From positions 58,411-122,410 of the forward strand of contig JAQSWV010000002.1 in the NCBI GenBank assembly GCA_029266455.1: DNA of 64,000 nucleotides, read 5' to 3'. Within the stretch, counting starts at the first letter, position 1. Each line of letters begins with the position of its first letter. Both the position numbers and the translations under genes were made by a program. Under the pieces are notes generated by a model that was not told the DNA's origin, did not search any database, and was given only the letters and a program-made list of their open reading frames with translations. Of the stretch, positions 1-8,516 are shown piece after piece. The DNA comes from Nocardioidaceae bacterium (GTDB lineage Bacteria > Actinomycetota > Actinomycetes > Propionibacteriales > Nocardioidaceae).

Positions 1-1180
1 CAGGGGTCAGCAGCGCCACGCACTCCACGTGGGAGGTCATCGGGAACAGGGCGAACGCCTGCAGCTCGGCCAGGCGATAGCCCAGGCCGGCGAATGTCGC
101 GACGTCGCGCGCGAGTGCCGCCGGGTCGCAGGCGACGTAGACGACGCGGCCCGGTCGCAGTGCTGCGATGCGCCGCACCACGGTGGCGCGGGCGCCGGTC
201 CGCGGGGGGTCGAGCACGACCAGGTCGGCGCGCTCCCCGGCCCGGCCGGCTGCCAGGGCCCGCTCCACCGGCGCGTGCACGATCCCGACCTGGGGCAGGT
301 CATGCACGTTGCGCCGCGCATCACGCACCGCGGCGGCCTCGCCCTCGACCAGCACGACCTGACCGACCGATCCGACCTGCTCACCGAGGAAGACCGAGAA
401 CAGCCCGACCCCGGCGTACAGGTCGACCGCGCGCTCGCCGGGCGCAGGTCGTCCCAGCTCCAGCACGGCCTCGACCAGCGTCTCTGCCGCGAGCGGGTGC
501 ACCTGCCAGAAGCCGGCACCGGACACCCGGAACTCCCGGTCCCGCACCCGCTCGACCAGCCGGGCCCTGCCCTCCACCCGCCGCCCGTCGGCCAGCAGCG
601 AGCGGTCGCCCTCGGACGACACCACCGCGTCGAGTCGCTCGACGCCCGCCGGGGGGTGCGGCGGAACGGCGACAGCCGGATGAGCGATGTAGCAGCGCTC
701 CACCGGCTCCACCGCGTGCGAGCGATGGCGGCGCAGTCCTACCCCGGCCGGACCCACCGTCCAGCCGACCCGGGTACGCCAGCCCAGGTCGTCGGGCGGC
801 ACCGCCCGCACGGTGACGTCGACCTCCAGACCGGCCAGCCGCTGCATCTGCTCGTGCACCACTGCGCCGAGCAGCTCGCGCTGGCGGGCAGGGGTCACGT
901 GCTGGAAGTCGCACCCGCCGCAGCGGCCCGGACCGGCGTGCGGGCACGGAGGCTGAGTGCGCCCGGCGGCAGTCGAGAGGAGCTCGACGGCGTCCGCTCG
1001 GAGGAACCGGCTCGACTCGTCCCCCTCGGTGACACGCACGCGGACCTGCTCACCGGGCAGCGTGTGCCGCACGAAGACGACCCGGCCGTCCCACCGCGCC
1101 ACGCAGTGACCCCCGTGCGCGACGCCGTCCACGTCGAGCACCGCCTCGCGACCCACCAGCGACACCGGGCCGCCGCTCAT
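1..1180 (-). CDS. class I SAM-dependent RNA m5U methyltransferase (TrmA/RlmCD type), 3' end cut by window
   Basis: The reverse strand from the ATG at 1180 stays open to the left edge (about 393 codons); the C-terminus lies outside the window. The N-terminus reads like a TRAM domain, followed by a cysteine cluster (CPH, then CGGCDF near residue 75) typical of the [4Fe-4S] site of RlmCD/TrmA-type enzymes. Later come DPPRTGAG, then YVACDP with the catalytic cysteine, and a HVECV motif near the edge. The family methylates C5 of a uridine in tRNA or rRNA; which RNA cannot be told from sequence. Its ATG overlaps the TGA of the permease gene upstream (ATGA), so the two are probably translated together. 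Confidence 0.88.
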   Translation of the reverse strand, partial: MSGGPVSLVGREAVLDVDGVAHGGHCVARWDGRVVFVRHTLPGEQVRVRVTEGDESSRFLRADAVELLSTAAGRTQPPCPHAGPGRCGGCDFQHVTPARQRELLGAVVHEQMQRLAGLEVDVTVRAVPPDDLGWRTRVGWTVGPAGVGLRRHRSHAVEPVERCYIAHPAVAVPPHPPAGVERLDAVVSSEGDRSLLADGRRVEGRARLVERVRDREFRVSGAGFWQVHPLAAETLVEAVLELGRPAPGERAVDLYAGVGLFSVFLGEQVGSVGQVVLVEGEAAAVRDARRNVHDLPQVGIVHAPVERALAAGRAGERADLVVLDPPRTGARATVVRRIAALRPGRVVYVACDPAALARDVATFAGLGYRLAELQAFALFPMTSHVECVALLTP

Positions 1181-3234
1181 GGGCGGCCGCCCCGTCCCGG
1201 CCGGCCGCCCTGGCGGCGGCCCTCGCGGCGCACGTACCCGCGGCGCAGGTCGCCGGGGGCCGTGTGCGGCCGTTCCGCACGCCGCTGGGCGATCTCCGCC
1301 GACTGCAGCTGGTACGGGACGCTGGTCACCATCACACCGGGAGTGAACAGCAGCCGCGCCTTCAGCCTGAGCGCGGTCTGGTTGTGCAGCAACCGCTCCC
1401 ACCAGTGCCCGACGACGTACTCGGGGATGTAGACCGTGACCACGTCGCGGGGGCTGTCGCGGCGGATGTTGCGGACGTACGCCACGATCGGCCCCAGGAC
1501 CTCGCGGTACGGGGAGGACAGGATCTTGAGTGGCACCGTGATGTCGCGGGCGTCCCAATCGTCCAGCAGACGGCGGGTTCCGTCACTGTCGACGTCGACC
1601 GTGAGCGCCTCCACCACGTTGGGCCGGGACGCCCGGGCGTAGGACAGGGCACGCATCGCCGGCTTGTGCAGCTTCGACACCAGCACGATCGCGTGCACGC
1701 GGGAGGGGAGGCCGTGGTCGGACTCGTCCACCTCGAGCTCCACCGCGATCGCGTCGTAGTGCCTGCGGATGGTCCGCATCATGAGGTAGATGAGCGCCAT
1801 GGCAAGAACCGCGATCCAGGCGCCGGCGAAGAACTTCGTCAGCAGCACCACGACCAGCACGGTCCCCGTGACGGTGAACCCGACCGCGTTGATCGCGCGG
1901 CTGCGGTGCATCCCGGCACGCACCCGCGGATCGTCGGCGGTGCGCAGCTCGCGGTTCCAGTGCCGGATCATGCCGCCCTGGCTGGCGGTGAAGGACACGA
2001 ATACACCGACGATGTACAGCTGGATCAGCGCGGTGACCCGGGCGTCGAACGCCACGACGAGCACGATCGCGAACGCCGACAGGACGATGATGCCGTTGCT
2101 GAACGCCAGCCGGTCACCCCGCAGCTGCAGCTGGCGCGGCAGGAAGCCGTCGCGGGCCAGGATCGACCCCAGCACCGGGAAGCCGTTGTACGCGGTGTTC
2201 GCCGCCAGCAGCAGGATGACCGCGGTAGCGGCGATGACGAAGACGAAGCCGACCGGGAAGCCGTCGAAGACGCCGCCGGCGAGCTGGCCGATCACGGGCG
2301 CCTGGTGGTACTCGGGCCCGACGGGGGTGCCGGCGGCCGTGAGCAGGTCGGTGGCCGGGTCGTCGACCATGTGGACGTCCATGACGTTGGCCAGCGTGAT
2401 GACCGCAAGGCTCATGCTGATGGCGATGGCACCGAGCAGGAGCAGCGTCGCGGCGGCGTTGCGACCCTTGGGCTTCCTGAAGGCCGGTACCCCGTTACTG
2501 ATCGCCTCGACGCCCGTGAGCGCCGCGCAGCCGGAGGAGAAGGCGCGCAGGAGCAGGAACGCGAACGCGAAGCCGGTGAGCCCGTCGGTGAAGGGGTCCG
2601 CCGCCTCGACCGTGAGGCTCGCGCTCTCGGCGAGCGGAAGGTCCCCGGCCAGGTACCGCACCAGGCCCCACAGCGCCATGCCGTAGATCGCCATCATGAA
2701 CAGGTAGGTGGGGACGGCGAAGGTCAGCGAGGACTCGCGCACGCCACGCAGGTTCGCGGCCATCAGGAACAGGATGGCCGCCACGGCAATGGGCGTCTGG
2801 TAGCCCTGCAATGGATCCACCGCGGTGGCGGCGTACTGCGCGGCCGACGAGATCGAGACCGCGACGGTGAGCACGTAGTCGACGAGCAGTGCGCTGCCCA
2901 CGACCAGTCCGGCGGAGGGCCCCAGGTTGGTGCTCGTGACCTCGTAGTCACCGTCACCGCTGGGATACGCCTGCACGTTCTGCCGGTACGAGAGCACGAC
3001 CGTCGCCATGACCAGCATGACGGCGATCGCAACCTTCCAGGAGAAGGCATACCCGGAGATCCCGGCCACGGAGAGCACCAGCAGGATCTCGTCGGGCGAG
3101 TACGCGACCGACGAGAGGGCATCGCTCGCGAAGACCGGCATCGCCACCCGCTTGGGCAGCAACGTCTCCCCGAGCTGGGTGCTGCGCAGCTTGCGGCCGA
3201 GCAGGATCCGTTTGCCGGTGTCGGCGACTCCCAC
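1177..3234 (-). CDS. APC-superfamily permease, KimA-like potassium importer
   Basis: A 685-residue membrane protein with about 12 hydrophobic segments. The N-terminal signature (GRKLRS, then FASDALSSVAYSPDEIL) and the later RAFSSGCAALTGVEAISN stretch match KimA/YdaO of Bacillus subtilis, an APC-fold high-affinity K+ importer. The soluble C-terminal third (about residues 480-660) resembles the cytosolic USP-like domain of that family. The GTG at 3234 is chosen because homology begins right after it; the open frame runs on to 4167 but the extension has no family sequence. Two RCK/TrkA proteins lie divergently next door, which supports a potassium role. Annotation pipelines usually say only APC family permease; K+ specificity is inferred. 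Confidence 0.85.
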   Translation of the reverse strand: MGVADTGKRILLGRKLRSTQLGETLLPKRVAMPVFASDALSSVAYSPDEILLVLSVAGISGYAFSWKVAIAVMLVMATVVLSYRQNVQAYPSGDGDYEVTSTNLGPSAGLVVGSALLVDYVLTVAVSISSAAQYAATAVDPLQGYQTPIAVAAILFLMAANLRGVRESSLTFAVPTYLFMMAIYGMALWGLVRYLAGDLPLAESASLTVEAADPFTDGLTGFAFAFLLLRAFSSGCAALTGVEAISNGVPAFRKPKGRNAAATLLLLGAIAISMSLAVITLANVMDVHMVDDPATDLLTAAGTPVGPEYHQAPVIGQLAGGVFDGFPVGFVFVIAATAVILLLAANTAYNGFPVLGSILARDGFLPRQLQLRGDRLAFSNGIIVLSAFAIVLVVAFDARVTALIQLYIVGVFVSFTASQGGMIRHWNRELRTADDPRVRAGMHRSRAINAVGFTVTGTVLVVVLLTKFFAGAWIAVLAMALIYLMMRTIRRHYDAIAVELEVDESDHGLPSRVHAIVLVSKLHKPAMRALSYARASRPNVVEALTVDVDSDGTRRLLDDWDARDITVPLKILSSPYREVLGPIVAYVRNIRRDSPRDVVTVYIPEYVVGHWWERLLHNQTALRLKARLLFTPGVMVTSVPYQLQSAEIAQRRAERPHTAPGDLRRGYVRREGRRQGGRPGRGGRP

Positions 3235-3300
3235 GTGCGGGGACTCTAGTGCCGTGCGGCGACCGGCCGTCTGTAGCCCGCCGATGCGGCGCGGCGGCAT

Positions 3301-3355
3301 CCGGCGCCATCGGGCGCCATCGGGCGCCATCGGGCGCACTGGACGCCATCGGGCA
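3301..3355. repeat. 10-bp tandem repeat in the divergent permease/TrkA promoter region
   Basis: The unit CGGGCGCCAT occurs in direct tandem at 3301-3340: four copies, the first with one change and the last ending CACT. A degenerate further copy follows (GACGCCATCGGGCAC, about 3342-3355). The period is about one DNA helical turn. It lies 50 bp before the first TrkA-like start and about 70 bp before the permease start on the other strand, so it could act on both. No known regulator site is recognised. Confidence 0.75.
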
Positions 3356-3405
3356 CTGTGCCGGTGCGCCCCACCACGGCGCTGCGCCGTGTAGCGTCGT
3401 GCACC

Positions 3406-4068
3406 GTGCACGTCGTGATCATGGGCTGCGGCCGAGTCGGCTCCACGCTGGCGCACAGCCTCGAGGACCGCGACCACACCGTGGCCGTCATCGACCAGAA
3501 CCCCGACGCGTTCCGCCGGCTCGGCCCCGCCTTCGCCGGCACGACAGTCACCGGCGTCGGTTTCGACCGGGAGGTGCTCGAGGCAGCGGGGATAGCCAGG
3601 GCAGCCGGGTTCGCCTCGGTCTCGAGCGGCGACAACTCGAACATCATCTCGGCGCGGGTGGCCCGGGAGCAGTTCGGCATCACCAACGTGGTGGCGCGCA
3701 TCTACGACCCCGGGCGGGCCGAGGTCTACGAGCGGCTCGGGATCCCCACGGTGGCCACCGTGACGTGGGCCGCCGACCGGGTGCTGCGCCGGCTGCTCCC
3801 CGAGGCCGAGGAGCCGCTGTGGCGCGATCCGTCGGGCAGCGTGCGGGTCGACGAGATCCCGGCGCCCGATGGTTGGGTGGGCCGCACCGTGCTGGAGATG
3901 CAGGACGCCACCGGGGCACGGGTGGCGTTCCTGACCAGGCTCGGCTCCGGCCTGATCCCGACGCGGACCACCGTCATCCAGGAAGGCGACCTGCTCAACC
4001 TGTTCATGCTGCAGGCGCACTCCGAAGCGGTGCACGAGGTGCTGGCGAACGGGCCGGAGGAGCACTGA
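3406..4068 (+). CDS. TrkA/RCK family potassium uptake protein (CeoB-like)
   Basis: This 220-residue cytosolic regulatory protein has an N-terminal Rossmann RCK_N domain with the nucleotide-binding motif GCGRVG at residues 7-12 and the acidic VAVID strand end, then an RCK_C (TrkA_C) domain from about residue 135. RCK proteins bind NAD(H), ATP or c-di-AMP and gate K+ channels or transporters. GTG at 3406 is chosen because the family's VHVVIMGCG start falls there; the frame is open upstream to 3358. Its stop shares one base with the next gene's ATG (TGATG), so the two RCK proteins are a coupled pair, as CeoB and CeoC are in mycobacteria. Confidence 0.9.
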   Translation: MHVVIMGCGRVGSTLAHSLEDRDHTVAVIDQNPDAFRRLGPAFAGTTVTGVGFDREVLEAAGIARAAGFASVSSGDNSNIISARVAREQFGITNVVARIYDPGRAEVYERLGIPTVATVTWAADRVLRRLLPEAEEPLWRDPSGSVRVDEIPAPDGWVGRTVLEMQDATGARVAFLTRLGSGLIPTRTTVIQEGDLLNLFMLQAHSEAVHEVLANGPEEH

Positions 4069-4739
4069 TGCGCGTCGCGATCGCGGGCGCTGGCGCCGTG
4101 GGCCGGTCGGTGGCGCGCGAGCTGCTGCAGAACAACCACGAGGTGCTGCTGATCGACAAGGACCCACGGGCGATCCGGGCGCAGTCGGTCCCGGAGGCCG
4201 AGTGGCTCTTGGCCGACGCCTGCGAGCTGTCGTCCCTGGAGGAAGCGGCGCTGAGCCGATGCCAGGTCATGGTCGCCGCCACCGGCGACGACAAGGCCAA
4301 CCTCGTGGTGTCGCTGCTGGCCAAGACCGAGTTCGCCGTGCCGCGCACGGTGGCGCGCGTCAACCACCCGGCGAACGAGTGGCTGTTCACCGACTCCTGG
4401 GGGGTGGACGTGCTGGTGTCCACGCCCCGGCTGCTCTCCGCACTGGTCGAGGAGGCGGTCAGCGTCGGCGACCTGGTCCGGCTGTTCACCCTGCGGCGGG
4501 GTGGGGCCAACCTGGTGGAGCTGACGCTGCCCGAGGACTCGCCCTACGTGGGCGGGCTGGTCCGCGACGTGCAGTGGCCGGTCGACGTTGCTCTGGTGGC
4601 CATCCTTCGCGACGGCGGCATCCACCTGCCGGAGGCTGATCGCTCACTGGAGGCCGGCGACGAGCTGCTGCTGGTGGCGGCCGAGGCCCGCGAGGACGAG
4701 ATCGGGCGGTTGCTGGCCCCGATCGAGCACCCGTCCTAG
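4068..4739 (+). CDS. TrkA/RCK family potassium uptake protein (CeoC-like)
   Basis: This 223-residue protein is the second RCK subunit. GAGAVG near residue 7 and VLLIDKD form the Rossmann nucleotide site, with GDDKANLVVSLLAK in the middle of RCK_N and a TrkA_C-type tail from about residue 140. The start ATG overlaps the previous stop, so translation is coupled. It probably forms a hetero-complex with its neighbour to regulate a K+ transporter; the nearest candidate is the divergent KimA-like permease. No TrkH/TrkG-type channel gene is visible in the window. Confidence 0.9.
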   Translation: MRVAIAGAGAVGRSVARELLQNNHEVLLIDKDPRAIRAQSVPEAEWLLADACELSSLEEAALSRCQVMVAATGDDKANLVVSLLAKTEFAVPRTVARVNHPANEWLFTDSWGVDVLVSTPRLLSALVEEAVSVGDLVRLFTLRRGGANLVELTLPEDSPYVGGLVRDVQWPVDVALVAILRDGGIHLPEADRSLEAGDELLLVAAEAREDEIGRLLAPIEHPS

Positions 4740-4763
4740 CTCAGTACGCCGAGGCCGGTACTT

Positions 4764-5450
4764 CTAGGTGGCGCCGAGCGCTGGTCCACGCCCGGCGAGC
4801 GGGGTCTGGTTGCGGCCGAGCAACCACACCATGCCCGCCAGAGCGGCGACCTGGAGCGGCCAGCCGAGCACGAGCTTGGCGGTTCCCAGCCAGGCGACCA
4901 TGTCCTCGCCGCCGAGCCACAGCGGGTACTGCACCACCACCCGGAGCACGCACGGGAGCGCCAGCAGCAGAGTCAGCCGGTTGCACAGCCCGACCAGTCC
5001 CTTGTCGGCGTGCCACGCCGTGGGGTCCCCGGTGACGCTGCCGATGAGGAACCCGACCACCGGCCACCGGACCAGCACACTGCCGACGAGGACGACGGCG
5101 TAGACCGCGTTGTAGATGATCCCCGGCAGGAACGCGTCCTGCGCCTCGCCGCTCCGGAGCGCGAAGACAGCGGCGATCCCGATCCCGATGAGGCTGTTCA
5201 GCACGAACTTCACCGGCTGGCGCTGCAGCAGCCGGACGACGAGCAGCAGCACCGCCAACCCCGCACCCAGGCCGAGAGCGAGCCGCAGGTCATGGGTGGC
5301 GATCCAGCACACGGTGAACGCAGCGGTCGGCACCGCTCCCTCGGCGATCCCGCGTCGGCCGCCGAGTGCGGTGGACAGCTGGCCGCGGATGAGCTGCTCG
5401 ACGGTGTCGTACCCGGGGACCTGCTGCCGTGGGGGCGAGCCCTCGCTCAC
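4764..5450 (-). CDS. DUF3159 family membrane protein
   Basis: A 228-residue integral membrane protein with five or six hydrophobic helices. It has the DUF3159 pattern: an N-terminal LGGRRGIAEGAVPTAAF stretch, a central NSLIGIGIAAVFALRSG segment, and GSVTGDPTAWHADKGL before the last helices. The function of the family is unknown; the M. tuberculosis homologue sits at the same place beside ceoBC (Rv2693c, from memory). The start ATG overlaps the stop of the OB-fold gene upstream (ATGA at 5447-5450), so they are one transcription unit. Confidence 0.87.
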   Translation of the reverse strand: MSEGSPPRQQVPGYDTVEQLIRGQLSTALGGRRGIAEGAVPTAAFTVCWIATHDLRLALGLGAGLAVLLLVVRLLQRQPVKFVLNSLIGIGIAAVFALRSGEAQDAFLPGIIYNAVYAVVLVGSVLVRWPVVGFLIGSVTGDPTAWHADKGLVGLCNRLTLLLALPCVLRVVVQYPLWLGGEDMVAWLGTAKLVLGWPLQVAALAGMVWLLGRNQTPLAGRGPALGAT

Positions 5451-5827
5451 GCGGACAGCTCGTAGCGAGGGTTGAACAGGACCTTGCGGCCGTCACTGCA
5501 TCCCAGGCGACCGTGCACGGTGAGCTGGCGTCCGGGACCTATCCCGGAGATCTGCCGCCGGCCCAGCCACACCAGGGTCACCGTGCCGCTGCCGTCGTAG
5601 AGCTCTGCCTCGAGTGCCAGCACGCCGCCGCGAGGCCGCAGGGTCACGGTCGTGAGCGAGCCGTGCACTGTCACCAGGTCACGGTCACCGTGACTGGCGA
5701 TCGAGGCACAGCCGGCCCTCTCGGCGTCGCGCTGCAGATCCTCGGCCTCCTGCGAGTCGGTCGAGCTGGAGAGCCCGCGAAGCATCCGGCCGAACAGCCC
5801 GCGGCGCTCGGTGTCCTGAACCTGCAT
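5447..5827 (-). CDS. OB-fold nucleic acid-binding domain protein
   Basis: This 126-residue protein has a short polar N-terminus (RGLFGRMLRGLSSS) and an OB-fold covering about residues 45-120, seen as VTVHGSLTTVTLRP, AELYDGSGTVTLVWLGRRQI and GRQLTVHGRLG. The same small protein precedes DUF3159 in many actinobacteria (Rv2694c in M. tuberculosis, from memory). It may bind nucleic acid, but no substrate is known. It lies 9 bp after the DUF3710 gene and overlaps the DUF3159 gene by 4 bp. Confidence 0.85.
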   Translation of the reverse strand: MQVQDTERRGLFGRMLRGLSSSTDSQEAEDLQRDAERAGCASIASHGDRDLVTVHGSLTTVTLRPRGGVLALEAELYDGSGTVTLVWLGRRQISGIGPGRQLTVHGRLGCSDGRKVLFNPRYELSA

Positions 5828-5836
5828 GCTGGCAGC

Positions 5837-6490
5837 CTACGCGGGCGGCTCGTCCCCTGGCTCGGGAGCGGGTGTCTTGACGTCGTGGGGCAGGCGCAGA
5901 GGCAGGGCCTCACGCGGTGCCATGGCAAGCCGGCCCCTGACGACGACCACCTCGCGGAAGGCCTGCTCGAGGGGCCCCTCCGGGTCGGACTCGGTGGCCG
6001 CCAGACCGAGGAACGTCCCGCGCAGGAACCAGCGCGGCCCCTCCACCCCGACGATCCGCGAGATCTGCAGGGCGTTCCGGCCGTCGGGGGTGCGTACCGG
6101 GACCTGCAGCCTCAGCTCTGGGCCGTGCGTCCCGTCGGTCTCGGTGGCGGTCCCCCCCTGCCGGGTGGCCTCGGCCGCGATCTCGCGTCGGACCTCGTCC
6201 CACAACCCCCCGGACTTGGGGGCGGCGAAGGGGCGCAGCTCGAGCGCGGCCTGCCCGGTCGCCATCAGCACCGACGACACCGCGCCGGTGGCCTGGTCGG
6301 CCTGAAGCCGCAGCTCGACGCCGTCACGTGGGACGACGAGCAGGCCGCCGAGGTCGATCCGGGTGACGCCGTCGTCCTCCCGCACCAGGGAGGCGTCGTG
6401 GGGGCCCGGGCCCAGCTCCTCGATGTCCTGGCCGGCTGAAGGGTCCGGAGCGCCGGCCACGTCCGACGAGCGCTTGCGGCCGAATCTCAC
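5837..6490 (-). CDS. DUF3710 domain-containing protein
   Basis: A 217-residue soluble protein. It starts with basic MRFGRKR and an acidic linker, then carries the DUF3710 core ([25 protein letters not shown], a WDEVRREIA helix, and [13 protein letters not shown]). The C-terminus is proline-rich. Function is unknown. It follows the dUTPase gene with a 4-bp ATGA overlap (6487-6490), an arrangement conserved in actinobacteria (Rv2696c next to dut in M. tuberculosis, from memory). Confidence 0.88.
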   Translation of the reverse strand: MRFGRKRSSDVAGAPDPSAGQDIEELGPGPHDASLVREDDGVTRIDLGGLLVVPRDGVELRLQADQATGAVSSVLMATGQAALELRPFAAPKSGGLWDEVRREIAAEATRQGGTATETDGTHGPELRLQVPVRTPDGRNALQISRIVGVEGPRWFLRGTFLGLAATESDPEGPLEQAFREVVVVRGRLAMAPREALPLRLPHDVKTPAPEPGDEPPA

Positions 6491-7023
6491 AATTGCTCCC
6501 GTCCTTGCTCCTGGCGGGGCCCGGCGGCGAAACCCCCCGTCGAACCGTAGCCTCCTGCGCCGCGCGCCGAGTCAGGCAGTCGGTCGGTCTCCACGAACCG
6601 AGCCGTCTCCACCCGCTGCACCACCAGCTGGGCCACCCGGTCCCCCCGCTGCAGGTGGATGGGGGCGTCGACGTCGAGGTTGACGAGGCACACCTTGATC
6701 TCGCCGCGGTAGCCGGCGTCGATCGTCCCCGGCGCGTTGACGATCGACAGGCCGTGCCGGGCAGCGAGACCGGACCGCGGATGCACGAACGCCGCGTACC
6801 CCTCCGGCAGCGCGATCGCCAGGCCGGTCGGCACCAGCGTGCGCTGACCGGGCGCCAGCGTGACGTCGACCGCGGTCACGAGGTCCGCTCCGGCATCGAG
6901 AGGATGCGCGTACGAGGGCAGCGGGACATCGGCGTCGAGCCGCGTCACGGCCACGTCGACCTCGCCCCGGCCGGCGTTGGTCACCCCGGCATGGTGCTCG
7001 CCCGGGCCTGCCGTCTGCGTCAC
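6487..7023 (-). CDS. dut: dUTP diphosphatase
   Basis: Trimeric-type dUTPase, hydrolysing dUTP to dUMP and PPi to keep uracil out of DNA and feed dTMP synthesis. All five motifs are visible: DAGADL (1), [11 protein letters not shown] (2), [13 protein letters not shown] (3), [11 protein letters not shown] (4) and the glycine-rich GGYGSTGGF (5). The GTG at 7023 gives 178 residues, about 20 longer than usual. An internal GTG at 6984 would give a start nearer the family norm and neither has a strong ribosome site, so the exact start is open. The frame is open further upstream without homology. Confidence 0.93.
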   Translation of the reverse strand: MTQTAGPGEHHAGVTNAGRGEVDVAVTRLDADVPLPSYAHPLDAGADLVTAVDVTLAPGQRTLVPTGLAIALPEGYAAFVHPRSGLAARHGLSIVNAPGTIDAGYRGEIKVCLVNLDVDAPIHLQRGDRVAQLVVQRVETARFVETDRLPDSARGAGGYGSTGGFAAGPRQEQGREQL

Positions 7024-7056
7024 CCCGCGACCATAGTCCGTCCGTAGGCTTGCCCG

Positions 7057-7548
7057 GTGGAGACTCTGTGGGCGCCGCCGTCGTGGTGGGCCGGGGGTGT
7101 GCTCGTCGTGGCTGCGGTGTGGCTCGTGCTCGCCGCCGCGACGCCGGCGGGGGTCGCCCTGGCGGTCGCACTCGCGACCACCGCGCTGGTCGCGGGCGGG
7201 CTGGTCGCCGCCGGCCGGGTGCGCGTCGGCGTCCACGCCGGCGAGATCGTGGCCGGAGCCGCCCACATTCCGCTGCACTGGTGCGGTCAGGTGATACCGC
7301 TCGACGCCGACGAGGCTCGCCGGGTGCGCGGTCCCGAGGCGGATGCGAACGCCTTTCTCTTGTTGCGGCCCTGGGTGGCCACCGCGGTGCGGGTGGACAT
7401 CATCGACCCGGCCGACCCCACGCCGTACTGGCTGCTGTCGACCCGGCAGCCGGAGCGCTTCGCGGCCGCCGTCAGCATCGCTCGAGGGGATGCGGCACGA
7501 TGGGCCGGTGGCGCGACGGACGAAGAGGACGCTGATCGAGAGCTCTGA
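7057..7548 (+). CDS. DUF3093 domain-containing membrane protein
   Basis: This 163-residue protein has two close N-terminal hydrophobic segments (about residues 10-32 and 33-52) and a soluble domain with the DUF3093 pattern: [11 protein letters not shown], then [17 protein letters not shown] and [22 protein letters not shown]. Function is unknown. It is divergent from dut with only about 33 bp between starts, so the promoters must overlap. The next gene starts inside its 3' end. Confidence 0.87.
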   Translation: METLWAPPSWWAGGVLVVAAVWLVLAAATPAGVALAVALATTALVAGGLVAAGRVRVGVHAGEIVAGAAHIPLHWCGQVIPLDADEARRVRGPEADANAFLLLRPWVATAVRVDIIDPADPTPYWLLSTRQPERFAAAVSIARGDAARWAGGATDEEDADREL

Positions 7549-7891
7549 TGATCCGCTGCGGACGGCGCAGGCCGTCGGCGCGAGCCGGACGAGCAAGAGG
7601 AGCAGCAAGCGGCTCTGGAAGGTCTACAGCAAGGGTTCCACCGTGCTCGCGGGCGTCGTCGCCCTGCGGCTGACCGAGACGACCTGGCGACTGGCCACCT
7701 CACGAAAGGCTCCCAATGACCCGGAGCACCCGGAGGTGCTGGCGCGGGAGGCCATCGCCTGGGCGCTGCTGTCGGGCGTCACGACAGAGCTCACCAAGAT
7801 CCTGATCAGCCGAAAGACCGCTCAGTACTGGGTGCGGTCCACCGGCAACCTGCCTCCCGGCATGGACCCGCTCAGCCGAGGCAAGGACTGA
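7508..7891 (+). CDS. DUF4235 domain-containing protein
   Basis: A 127-residue protein with a basic N-terminus ([14 protein letters not shown]), one hydrophobic segment ([12 protein letters not shown]) and a second amphipathic one ([27 protein letters not shown]), the usual layout of DUF4235 proteins. The GTG at 7508 lies inside the DUF3093 gene (41-bp overlap). An ATG at 7490 is possible but its AGGGG is too close to act well. Function is unknown. Confidence 0.75.
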   Translation: MARRTKRTLIESSDDPLRTAQAVGASRTSKRSSKRLWKVYSKGSTVLAGVVALRLTETTWRLATSRKAPNDPEHPEVLAREAIAWALLSGVTTELTKILISRKTAQYWVRSTGNLPPGMDPLSRGKD

Positions 7892-7898
7892 CTCCCTC

Positions 7899-8198
7899 TC
7901 AGGCGGCGCAGTCCCGGCAGATGGGGCCGCTCTTGCGCTGCTCGGCCAGCTGGCTGCGGTGGTGCACCAGGAAGCAGGACGAGCAGGTGAACTCGTCGGA
8001 CTGGCGGGGCAGCACCTGCACCGCCAGCTCCTCGTGGGACAGGTCGGCGCCGGGAAGCTCGAACGCCTCGGCGGCCTCGACCTCGTCCTCGTCGACCTTG
8101 CCGGAGTTCTTGTCGTGACGGCGTGACTTCAGCTCTTCGATGCTGTCCTCGGCGCTGTCGTCGTCGGTCTTGCGTGGTGCGTCGTAGTCGGTGGCCAT
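7899..8198 (-). CDS. DUF4193 domain-containing zinc-ribbon protein
   Basis: This 99-residue, very acidic protein has a C-terminal zinc-ribbon-like pair of cysteine motifs (CSSCFLVHHRSQLA and CRDCAA). The start MATDYDAPR and the EDSIEELKSRR motif are typical of DUF4193. The ATG at 8198 has a GAGGAA ribosome site at proper distance, so the longer open frame to 8303 is not used. The M. tuberculosis homologue (Rv2699c, from memory) is also convergent to the DUF3093 gene. It may bind RNA polymerase or nucleic acid, but this is not known. Confidence 0.88.
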   Translation of the reverse strand: MATDYDAPRKTDDDSAEDSIEELKSRRHDKNSGKVDEDEVEAAEAFELPGADLSHEELAVQVLPRQSDEFTCSSCFLVHHRSQLAEQRKSGPICRDCAA

Positions 8199-8516
8199 GT
8201 CTGAACTGATTCCTCGCAGTCGCTGCAGGTAGGGCGGGTGCGATGCCGCCCTGCGCGTGAACACCCGGGGGCGCCGATTGTGCCCCACAACCCGGCATAA
8301 CACACGCGTCGATCGAATCCGCCGAGGTGGCCTCGGTCACACCGTTCCCCGGAGGTCTTCGCGGGTCCCCCGAGGGATCCCCGGAGTCCGTGACCGGCCT
8401 CGTGCCCGACGTAACCTCGGGCCGGCGGTGGCTATTCCCCGGCACGCCCGGAGCAACTCGCCGTGCACGGCGACCGGCGGCGGTGCCGCACCGTCCGCGT
8501 CCGCGATCGCGCGTGC
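8199..8516. other. intergenic region upstream of the DUF4193 gene
   Basis: About 318 bp without a supported gene; open frames here are proline/arginine-rich and lack family sequence. It holds a 13-bp palindrome TTGTG-CCC-CACAA at 8278-8290, about 80 bp before the DUF4193 start, which could be an operator. No clear -35/-10 pair was identified. Confidence 0.5.

Noticed and set aside
37..1280. Long frames on both strands over the RNA methyltransferase
   Set aside because: Arg/Pro/Ala-rich shadows of the real minus-strand gene in high-GC DNA; no family sequence.
3235..4167. N-terminal extension of the permease frame upstream of 3234
   Set aside because: It is antisense to the TrkA genes and lacks homology; the family start is at 3234.
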